A stretch of 5,388 nucleotides of DNA. Source: Clostridia bacterium. Lineage in GTDB: Bacteria; Bacillota; Clostridia; Oscillospirales; Ruminococcaceae. The position numbers and the translations under genes were made by a program. The DNA is taken from contig WFLZ01000041.1 in assembly GCA_009177225.1 (NCBI GenBank), positions 1-5,388 of the forward strand, in the 5' to 3' direction. The notes below the pieces were generated by a model. The model ran no database searches. It saw only the letters and a program-made list of their open reading frames with translations, and was not told where the DNA came from. Below, one piece after another: positions 1 to 5,388 of the stretch. The first letter of the stretch is position 1. Each line of letters starts with the position of its first letter.

Positions 1-137
1 GGTCAAAAATAAAGTCTCTTTTACGCAAATGGAAAGCACGTTCTTCTGAAGCTCTCAACCAGTTTATTCAAGAAGCCTTTTCTGCTGTTACAACTGAAAA
101 TATTGACCATTGGTTTTCTGTATGCGGCTATTATTAA
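1..137 (+). CDS. IS630-type transposase, C-terminal fragment (5' part outside window)
   Basis: This is the tail of an open frame entering from the left edge, with codons starting at base 3 and the stop TAA at 135-137. It reads SKIKSLLRKWKARSSEAL, then NQFIQEAFSAV, and ends HWFSVCGYY. The basic K-x-LLRKWKAR helix, the regularly spaced helix after it and the terminal WF-x-x-CGY are typical of the extreme C-terminus of IS630/Tc1-mariner-like DDE transposases. The catalytic D-D-E residues would lie upstream, outside the window. The protein would cut and paste its own element into TA dinucleotides; that is family knowledge and is not visible here. The fragment shows no internal frameshift or stop, so the element may be intact to the left. 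The family call rests on about 45 residues only. Confidence 0.75.
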   Translation, partial: SKIKSLLRKWKARSSEALNQFIQEAFSAVTTENIDHWFSVCGYY

Positions 138-157
138 TCTAAAGTGGAATTGCTGTA
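1..157 (+). mobile_element. Right end of an IS630-family insertion sequence (partial)
   Basis: The transposase stop at 137 is followed within a few bases by CTAAAGTGGAATTGCTGTA (139-157), which ends in TA. IS630-type elements keep their terminal inverted repeat very close to the transposase stop and duplicate a TA target, so 139-157 is the likely right terminal repeat. The boundary at 157 is inferred. The matching left repeat, expected to begin TACAGCAATTCC, lies outside the window. Beyond 157 the sequence turns strongly AT-rich, consistent with leaving the element. Confidence 0.5.
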
Positions 158-178
158 AATATAAATAATATCAAGGTT

Positions 179-249
179 ATGACAGAGTACTTTTAAAAAA
201 TACCGTCTGTGATATTTAATTAAAATGTTATTTTGATGGATACTGTCAT
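179..249. repeat. Inverted repeat ATGACAG / CTGTCAT in the operon leader
   Basis: ATGACAG (179-185) and CTGTCAT (243-249) are perfect 7-base inverted arms, each flanked by GTA/TAC-like bases, 57 bases apart. A related TACCGTC lies between them at 201-207. The spacing is long for a hairpin, so if real this is more likely a pair of protein binding sites than a terminator. In DNA this AT-rich a 7-base match can arise by chance. Confidence 0.25.
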
Positions 250-276
250 TAAGCACTTCATAATTCATTACATAAT
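233..276 (+). promoter_or_regulatory. Possible weak promoter region of the two-gene operon
   Basis: TTGATG (233-238) resembles a -35 box. CATAAT occurs twice (259-264 and 271-276), each one base from the -10 consensus. The spacing from TTGATG to the first CATAAT is 20 bases, longer than the usual 16-18, and the second CATAAT has no good -35. A promoter must lie somewhere between the insertion sequence and base 320 unless transcription enters from the element; which box is used cannot be decided from sequence. Confidence 0.25.
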
Positions 277-305
277 AAAGTAAAACTTATTGTATAGAAA
301 CTTTT

Positions 306-311
306 TAAGGA
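306..311 (+). promoter_or_regulatory. Ribosome binding site deciding the ATG-320 start
   Basis: AAGGA at 307-311 lies 8 bases before ATG 320. The in-frame TTG at 290, which would add ten residues (YRNFLRNDT), has only AT-rich sequence before it and would place this ribosome site inside the coding region. The site therefore favours ATG 320. Confidence 0.75.
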
Positions 312-319
312 ATGATACG

Positions 320-3300
320 ATGGAAACAATTGCGATTTTACAGAAAAAAACAGAATTCAACGTAGAAGAACGGATTCATCATCTTTTGACTGACTCTGTA
401 CGATGTAATGCTCTTCGTTACCTCGTGCAGACATCAGAGAACAAGACCATTGTGCAAAAAATTTTGAAAATGGCTCTCAAACTTCCTGGGAAACTGGGAC
501 ATGCCACTGTGTTGATGCAGGATGCAGCGCATTTCTGTGACGAGGAGATTATTGCACTGTTCTATACAGCATTAGAACGTGAAATCACTATAACTAAACA
601 AAAGATGAGACAGAACGATCTTGTAGCATTTCGTTATGCATTTGGTGTACTTTACGCACTGATGATTATCGAACTACCGATTGAAGAAAAATTAGATTAT
701 TTTTTTGAAAATTGCTATAACAATCTTCTTCTACAAAGAAATATAGTGGATGTAGGCTACGACAAAATCAGTTTAGCTTTGGTGCAGATGGATCTTGAGA
801 AACTAGAATGTTATTGTAGCTTACTGGTAAAGCATCATAGGAATGAGGCAATTCCAGTACTACTGTGGATAATGAATACTCCTTCCAGAAGAAGTGTACG
901 CGATTTTCTAAAAAAAGAATATGGATATGCCCCAGAGGATTATATTCAGCCTAAACAGTTTAATGAGTTGTTGAAGGACAGACGTGTTCTTTTTTTTTCA
1001 GATTCTGAAGAGGTGCTACAGACACTTTTCGAAAAACAGCCCATATATCACGAGTTGAAACTATTATCCACGGTAAATCAGGAACAAAAAATACCTTTTA
1101 CAAATGTAGTGACAGAACTTGGAATCTCTTCGCAAGACGAACAAAAAAATGTGACCATTATTGAGTTGAGAGAAAGTAAAAATCTTTTGGTACAGAATGA
1201 TAACCGTTCCTTAGTACGCAATTACAATGTATTAAGCTTTTTTGATTATCTAAAAAAGAAGTACAGTGGTATGTCTCTTCCAGAGTGGTGCGAAGGCACT
1301 TTATTGAAAAACGGTAAACCTTCGTTATTGTACTATCTGATTTCCGATTTTCATATAACTTCACTTAATGAACAAAGCGAGATTTGGGACTTTATTGAAT
1401 GGTTGAAAAACATAACACTACATTTGAAATCCAAAAATAACAGCGATTTTTTTCGTGCTTACAAAGCGATACAGAACTGCCAGGGTACGACTGCATTTCT
1501 ATCAGATCAAATCGTACATAGTTATCACCACTTTGATAAGGAGTTTCTGAGAAGTCTTTGCCGTGAATCATCGACATCAACCATCTGGAAAAAGGTTGTT
1601 GAGCAGATACGGGATGACGAAGCAAAAAATTACGAGGTGGACGGAAGATATGGAAAGAGAAGCAGGATTATTAAAGCATATTATAATAATATACAACGTA
1701 AAAAAGAAGATGACAAGTACAAGCAAAAAATAAAGGAACTTAATACGAGATGGATGTACTCTCGCTGTCATGATCATGTATACTTCAATAGTCTGAAATT
1801 CCTTGCTCAGACAACAGAAGATATTTATTTACGTAAAGCATTGATTAAAATTTTCAGCGGGCAAAATTTAGTGCTTGCAGCGGCAACTGTCAATGGAATC
1901 TATAATGATACAATATCACTAGAAAATATGGTGAGCAAAGCCTTGAAGCGAAAATGGATGAAGCTATCCATAATCATAAAAAAAGTTTTGAATGATGTGA
2001 ATGGTATCATTTATTATCAGCAGGATTTTTATAACCTAATTGCTGCTTTACTCATTTTTCGAAAGTATAAAATGTTTCAAGATTTTATGAATCAAAGTTT
2101 TTGCCCATTTATCAGAAAAAAAGAGGAATCCATCCGCACTAGCATGCTCTCCATTGAATTGGAGACAGAAGAAATGCTTATGTTTTTCATCAGTCTAGCT
2201 GAAAACAATATTGAGGAACGTATTCCAGCGGAAATGCTATGCGAAATTCTTAGTAATAATTATGATAGTGCAACTATGCATCAACTTCTGCAGCTACTTT
2301 ATCAAAAGAATACATATGAATCCATAGAACTGTTGATACGCTTAACCTCTACTATGTCAACGGAGAGATTGCTCAGCATTATTGGAATTGACGAAAAAAC
2401 ATGGGATACAACTATTCTCTTTTACTATTCTACACATCAGATTAGAATACAAAGAATCAATGCTGTTCAGCGACTGACTCTTTTTGGCAATCTATCTCAA
2501 TCTTTGCGAGAATTGTATCAAAGGAATACTACTGCTTCGCTTTGGGACATGATGGAGATTGCACAGGAGCGGGAGGTTCAGGACATTGCTAGACTAATCA
2601 AAGTACCAGTAAGACACTACAAAAAGCGTATCAGTAATTTGATAGTAACGAAGCACTGTAACTTTTCTCTGTACTTATATGCCAAGTACGGAGTTCTGAC
2701 AGTTGATACATTGACCGAAAAGCAGCTACATTATCTGGCAAATGATCCTGATACGGAACTTATCGAAGATTTTTATGGAGCGATGATGCTATATATACGT
2801 GATCATAAAGAACTACCTGTTTCTTTTACTGAAAAAATCTTCAAACGACTGGCTGTGCGCTGTGGCATGTCAAAGGAGGCAGAGGAAATTGCAACAGAAT
2901 CGTTACAAGGCACTCTTACAAGGGCAGCAAAGTGTATAATTCGTTTGCAGGAGATGCCGTCATATGTGCATGATTTTGGAGTGCAGATAGAAAAAGTTTC
3001 CGTTCCGAATGATTCGCTTTTGGAAATACTACAGCCAGTGCTAAAGAACGAACAGCAGGCATGTGCTTGGATTGAGATGCCAGCAAATCAGGCTTGGCAT
3101 TATGATTGTTTCCGTGCTATTCTTGAACCAGAGAGTGTGCCGTTATTCAAAAAGCCAGCAAAGTTTCTTTCCGAAATATTTGACAAATACTGTAGTCCGG
3201 AGAATATGCTACGTATATTCCTACATTCTCCATTGCGTTTTCATATAGAGTTTGCGGAATTTCTTATGTATCTGCAAAAGCGTTGCGGTAGCTATGTGTT

Positions 3301-3568
3301 GCAGAAACTGCTCGATAGAGTAGTATTTTGTGGACGTGTATCCAGTATTACAACCAGCGATGTACAGCTGTACCCATATGCATTCCGATGTAGTTGTGCC
3401 TTACGGCTGGATCCAACCATGGAGAGTATACGATATCAGGGTAATTTTTATTCGCCTACTGTTGGTGATACTCTATTCTTCTTCTGCACAGAGCCAAGAC
3501 AACATCAAAAAATAAAGATACGGCAGCCTTCCTTCCTGCCACCCCCACATTACGAAAGAGGTATTTAA
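320..3568 (+). CDS. Large helical repeat-like protein with OB/S1-like C-terminus; putative sensor/scaffold partner of the NACHT protein
   Basis: I do not recognise a named family. The start is ATG 320, chosen for the AAGGA site 8 bases upstream; the product is 1082 aa. Residues 1 to about 1000 are an almost unbroken run of amphipathic helices rich in Leu, Ile, Lys and Glu, with no signal peptide and no clear membrane segment, in the style of a HEAT/TPR-like superhelical scaffold. A highly charged stretch (about residues 453-478, including QRKKEDDKYKQKIKE) divides the N- and C-terminal halves. I see no Walker motif, no clear nuclease motif and no zinc cluster. From about residue 1001 the character changes to short beta-type strands (GRVSSI, VQLYPYAF, YSPTVGDTLFFF), which resembles an OB/S1-type fold, then a Pro-rich tail (PSFLPPPHYERGI). 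A run of nine T lies in the codons for residues 224-227. The stop abuts the ATG of the HEPN-NACHT gene, so the two products are probably made together. A role as recognition or scaffold subunit is inferred from architecture and context only. The reading frame is certain; the function is not. Confidence 0.85.
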   Translation: METIAILQKKTEFNVEERIHHLLTDSVRCNALRYLVQTSENKTIVQKILKMALKLPGKLGHATVLMQDAAHFCDEEIIALFYTALEREITITKQKMRQNDLVAFRYAFGVLYALMIIELPIEEKLDYFFENCYNNLLLQRNIVDVGYDKISLALVQMDLEKLECYCSLLVKHHRNEAIPVLLWIMNTPSRRSVRDFLKKEYGYAPEDYIQPKQFNELLKDRRVLFFSDSEEVLQTLFEKQPIYHELKLLSTVNQEQKIPFTNVVTELGISSQDEQKNVTIIELRESKNLLVQNDNRSLVRNYNVLSFFDYLKKKYSGMSLPEWCEGTLLKNGKPSLLYYLISDFHITSLNEQSEIWDFIEWLKNITLHLKSKNNSDFFRAYKAIQNCQGTTAFLSDQIVHSYHHFDKEFLRSLCRESSTSTIWKKVVEQIRDDEAKNYEVDGRYGKRSRIIKAYYNNIQRKKEDDKYKQKIKELNTRWMYSRCHDHVYFNSLKFLAQTTEDIYLRKALIKIFSGQNLVLAAATVNGIYNDTISLENMVSKALKRKWMKLSIIIKKVLNDVNGIIYYQQDFYNLIAALLIFRKYKMFQDFMNQSFCPFIRKKEESIRTSMLSIELETEEMLMFFISLAENNIEERIPAEMLCEILSNNYDSATMHQLLQLLYQKNTYESIELLIRLTSTMSTERLLSIIGIDEKTWDTTILFYYSTHQIRIQRINAVQRLTLFGNLSQSLRELYQRNTTASLWDMMEIAQEREVQDIARLIKVPVRHYKKRISNLIVTKHCNFSLYLYAKYGVLTVDTLTEKQLHYLANDPDTELIEDFYGAMMLYIRDHKELPVSFTEKIFKRLAVRCGMSKEAEEIATESLQGTLTRAAKCIIRLQEMPSYVHDFGVQIEKVSVPNDSLLEILQPVLKNEQQACAWIEMPANQAWHYDCFRAILEPESVPLFKKPAKFLSEIFDKYCSPENMLRIFLHSPLRFHIEFAEFLMYLQKRCGSYVLQKLLDRVVFCGRVSSITTSDVQLYPYAFRCSCALRLDPTMESIRYQGNFYSPTVGDTLFFFCTEPRQHQKIKIRQPSFLPPPHYERGI
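990..998 (+). repeat. T9 homopolymer inside the large helical gene
   Basis: Nine consecutive T occur in CTT-TTT-TTT-TCA, encoding L224-F-F-S227. Loss or gain of one T shifts the frame: with one extra T a TGA at 1006-1008 follows, and with one fewer a TGA at 1056-1058 follows. Either product would be about 230-246 aa instead of 1082. It is a candidate hotspot for replication or transcription slippage, though such runs also occur by chance in AT-rich genes. Confidence 0.5.
3556..3562 (+). promoter_or_regulatory. Ribosome binding site of the HEPN-NACHT gene, inside the upstream gene
   Basis: AAGAGGT (3556-3562) is a good match to the anti-Shine-Dalgarno sequence and sits 6 bases before ATG 3569, wholly within the last codons of the preceding gene. 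Together with the TAA/ATG abutment it supports translational coupling and fixes the start of the second gene. Confidence 0.8.
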
Positions 3569-5290
3569 ATGAAAGAATCCATCAAAACTGCCATTGTGGA
3601 GGCAGTAGAACTAAACTCAGCTGATTTTAATGTTCGTGAGGCACTTGACCTGCTAGAGCATATTCTGAAGTGTGAGGGACCGCGGAATTTACAGTCCGTA
3701 CGAAAGGCGTTTATTCCTTCTATTGAGCAGGTATATGATGATGACCTGCGATTCAGTGAGGTGAAGAATGCATTTATAAGTATTTTCAAGGTTGAACAAC
3801 TGTTCAAAAGTCTGTTGTTCCATGTCGACCCAGATACCTACGAGACAATTGAACGTGAGAAAAAAGGTTTTTTACATACTATCAACGGCTTGTCACTAAA
3901 CCCGAATCGATGTCAGCTGGATGATCCTCCAGCACTTCATGTTGGAGAGCCAGGTCATATTGAACAGCTTTGCAAAGTGTACTCCTTGCGCAATGAAGAA
4001 TCTCATGAAAGTAAGATTCGCAATCGCAAAGAGCTGTACGACTTGACCGATAGTATTCTTGTTATTGTACTTTATTGTGTTACAAAACATCGTGCAACTT
4101 TCCGAAAACTGGAACTGCCGGTACAGAACTATAACGTTTCGTCCTATATGCAGGAGCTGATTGATGTTTTCCGTGATAAAATGCACAAGTTTATTCTGCT
4201 CAATGGTGAACAGAATCTCAAAATAGCCGATCGTTTTATATTTGAAAATAGAGATAATTATGAAAACATTGATGAGGAAGACAGATATAAATCACGAAAA
4301 CGCTCTAATTTCCGTCGTGGTACCATAAATACTATCCGAAAGGAGTCGGTACCAGAAAAACGTATGATAATTTGGGGAAATGCTGGAACTGGTAAGAGTA
4401 CCACACTAGAATATTTGGCTTATCTGGATGCAAAAGATTATCGAAAGAACCATGAAAACAAAATACCTGTACTGATACCACTTGGTTTGCTTACTGATAG
4501 TCATCAATCATTGATAGACTACATATGTACCAAAACAATGCTTGGCGTTGAAGAGCTGAATAAATTATTGCGAATGGGTAAGATTAATCTATTCTTTGAT
4601 GGTGTCAATGAAATTCCGGAGAACGAAAATGGTACACTCCGTAGGATGCGACTATTGGAGATTCAGAAACTGATTAATGAATATCCTGAGACATTCATCA
4701 TTCTGACAAACCGACCGGAGGAGACATCAGTTTTTCCGAAGTTGCCCGTGTTTAATCTAATGAAAATGGATGATGAGCAGTTAGATTTATTCTTGGAAAA
4801 AAATACGGACAATAAAAAGACGATTGAGATTATCCGTCATGCTATCATGGAAAAACCAAAATTAAAGTCTGTCGTTCGTACGCCGCTGATGATGTCACGT
4901 CTTATTGAGATTGTAGATGTCACACAGATAATTCCTGACAGCGAAGGGATGATCATCGGCGAATTTCTAAATAATCTGCTAAGGCGTGAATGGACAGAGA
5001 AAAAGGATACTCGCTTCGATATCCGGAAAGCGAATTTGCTACTGCGTCGTATTGCATTTCAAGGCTTGGAGGATTCTTCTACAAATGCTGGTATGACAGA
5101 GACAATTGTGTTGGATTATATGAGTCAGTGCTGCATAGAATATAATCTACAGGTCGATCTGCTATATATGCTAGATATTTTCCAGCAGCTTGGTATCCTA
5201 AAAAAAGTGGATAATCAGTACAGATTCTTACACCAGGCCTATCAGGACTATTATGTTTCGCAGGAAGAGGCTGCAATTCTAGGTTCTTAA
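3569..5290 (+). CDS. HEPN-NACHT STAND ATPase (bNACHT/NLR-like), sensor domain absent
   Basis: A 573 aa cytoplasmic protein; ATG 3569 is supported by AAGAGGT six bases upstream. Residues about 1-55 are a short helical lead-in. Residues about 60-190 look like a HEPN domain: the motif LRNEESH gives R141-N142-x3-H146, followed by a long hydrophobic helix (LTDSILVIVLYCVTKH), the usual layout around the HEPN R-x4-6-H RNase site. A basic linker (about 235-262) precedes the NACHT core: Walker A GNAGTGKST at 270-278 (K276), Walker B LFFDGVNEIP at 341-350 (D344, E348), sensor strand FIILTNRPEE at 376-385, and the Pro of the nucleotide-contact motif in RTPLMMSRL (P439). The chain ends with the winged-helix signature FLHQAYQDYY (553-562), only 11 residues before the stop. 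Bacterial NACHT proteins normally continue into a C-terminal sensor of repeats; none is present, and I see no downstream continuation in frame. Known family behaviour is ATP-dependent oligomerisation that activates the effector domain during phage infection. RNA cleavage by the HEPN part and reliance on the upstream 1082 aa protein for recognition are inferences. Confidence 0.93.
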   Translation: MKESIKTAIVEAVELNSADFNVREALDLLEHILKCEGPRNLQSVRKAFIPSIEQVYDDDLRFSEVKNAFISIFKVEQLFKSLLFHVDPDTYETIEREKKGFLHTINGLSLNPNRCQLDDPPALHVGEPGHIEQLCKVYSLRNEESHESKIRNRKELYDLTDSILVIVLYCVTKHRATFRKLELPVQNYNVSSYMQELIDVFRDKMHKFILLNGEQNLKIADRFIFENRDNYENIDEEDRYKSRKRSNFRRGTINTIRKESVPEKRMIIWGNAGTGKSTTLEYLAYLDAKDYRKNHENKIPVLIPLGLLTDSHQSLIDYICTKTMLGVEELNKLLRMGKINLFFDGVNEIPENENGTLRRMRLLEIQKLINEYPETFIILTNRPEETSVFPKLPVFNLMKMDDEQLDLFLEKNTDNKKTIEIIRHAIMEKPKLKSVVRTPLMMSRLIEIVDVTQIIPDSEGMIIGEFLNNLLRREWTEKKDTRFDIRKANLLLRRIAFQGLEDSSTNAGMTETIVLDYMSQCCIEYNLQVDLLYMLDIFQQLGILKKVDNQYRFLHQAYQDYYVSQEEAAILGS

Positions 5291-5316
5291 CTATAAATGA
5301 GCAGATTTATAGGTTT
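5291..5316 (+). terminator. AU-rich hairpin directly after the operon stop codon
   Basis: CTATAAAT (5291-5298), loop GAGCAG, and ATTTATAG (5305-5312) form a perfect 8-base stem starting at the first base after TAA, followed by GTTTT. The stem is nearly all A/U, so it is weak as an intrinsic terminator. It could instead protect the transcript 3' end or bind a dimeric protein as DNA. Confidence 0.4.
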
Positions 5317-5349
5317 TGGGTGATTTGCACAATAAAAATAAATAAAATT

Positions 5350-5388
5350 GTGTGTTTCCCTCGCCGAAGGCGAGGGAAACATATATTT
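5350..5388. terminator. Strong GC-rich intrinsic terminator hairpin, probably usable from both strands
   Basis: TGTTTCCCTCGCC (5353-5365) and GGCGAGGGAAACA (5369-5381) pair perfectly over 13 bases around the loop GAA. In RNA of the + strand, G-U and A-U pairs extend the stem to about 5349-5385. The + strand tail is ATATATTT to the window edge, so its U tract may be cut off. Read on the - strand the loop closes as C-UUCG-G, the very stable tetraloop common in bacterial terminators, and is followed by a T-rich stretch (complement of 5333-5347) after six bases. It ends the two-gene operon and may also serve a convergent gene beyond the right edge. Confidence 0.8.

Noticed and set aside
290..319. 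TTG at 290 as an earlier start of the large helical gene
   Set aside because: It has no ribosome site before it, whereas ATG 320 has AAGGA at an 8-base spacing; the extra ten residues are encoded by leader-like AT-rich sequence.
344..350. A7 run as a programmed frameshift site
   Set aside because: It is only nine codons into the gene, in the uninterrupted frame, and there is no useful product in the alternative frames and no downstream pairing element that I can see.
467..505. LPGKLGHAT in the large protein as a nucleotide-binding P-loop
   Set aside because: The GxxxxGK[ST] spacing is absent and no Walker B strand follows; the surrounding sequence is plain helix.
1158..1777. Three overlapping reverse-strand open frames of 66-77 codons, considered as possible antisense or antitoxin genes
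   Set aside because: They are short, mutually overlapping, embedded in the continuous forward frame and without plausible ribosome sites or family resemblance.
1755..1785. RCHDH in the large protein as a second HEPN or HNH-type nuclease site
   Set aside because: Spacing is R-x3-H, not R-x4-6-H, and the partner residues of an HNH site are not visible nearby.
3565..3807. Reverse-strand open frame of 80 codons over the start of the NACHT gene
   Set aside because: It lies wholly opposite a well-supported coding frame and across the coupled gene junction, has low-complexity Ser-rich sequence and shows no recognisable family.
3896..4186. Reverse-strand open frame of 96 codons
   Set aside because: It lies entirely opposite the HEPN-like region of the NACHT gene, which has a clear motif in the forward frame; no family likeness on the reverse strand.
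5353..5381. The right-edge palindrome as a CRISPR repeat
   Set aside because: Only one copy is present, with no spaced repetition in the window; the stem, tight loop and T-rich flanks fit a terminator.

Overview
The window is AT-rich bacterial DNA with compact genes, good AGGA/GAGG-type ribosome binding sites and hairpin terminators. This suggests a low-GC Bacillota (Clostridia-like) genome, but that is inferred from composition and gene style only; nothing here fixes the taxon.

Layout. (1) Bases 1-157 hold the 3' end of an insertion sequence. They contain the last 45 codons of an IS630-type DDE transposase, followed by a short stretch that is probably the right terminal repeat. (2) Bases 158-319 are a very AT-rich leader with small inverted repeats and no convincing consensus promoter. 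(3) Bases 320-3568 encode a very large (1082 aa), almost wholly helical, repeat-like protein of unrecognised family, with a short beta-rich C-terminal domain that resembles an OB/S1 fold. (4) Bases 3569-5290 encode a 573 aa STAND NTPase. It has a HEPN-like N-terminal region (R141-N-x3-H146), a complete NACHT ATPase core (Walker A GNAGTGKST, Walker B LFFDGVNEIP, sensor ILTNRP) and a winged-helix end (FLHQAYQDYY). The protein stops right after the winged helix. (5) Bases 5291-5388 hold an AU-rich hairpin directly after the stop codon and a strong GC-rich terminator hairpin at the window edge.

How it may work together. The two large genes abut exactly (TAA then ATG, no bases between) and the second ribosome binding site lies inside the first gene, so they form one translationally coupled operon. 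NACHT proteins of bacteria (bNACHT/NLR-like) are known anti-phage proteins that usually join effector, NACHT ATPase and a C-terminal sensor in one chain. Here the NACHT protein carries a probable HEPN ribonuclease effector but has no sensor. The partner gene supplies about 1000 residues of helical repeat-like sequence. The most economical reading is a split NLR-type defence module: a separate recognition scaffold plus a HEPN-NACHT effector. The partnership and the defence role are inferences. I do not recognise the pair as a named system.
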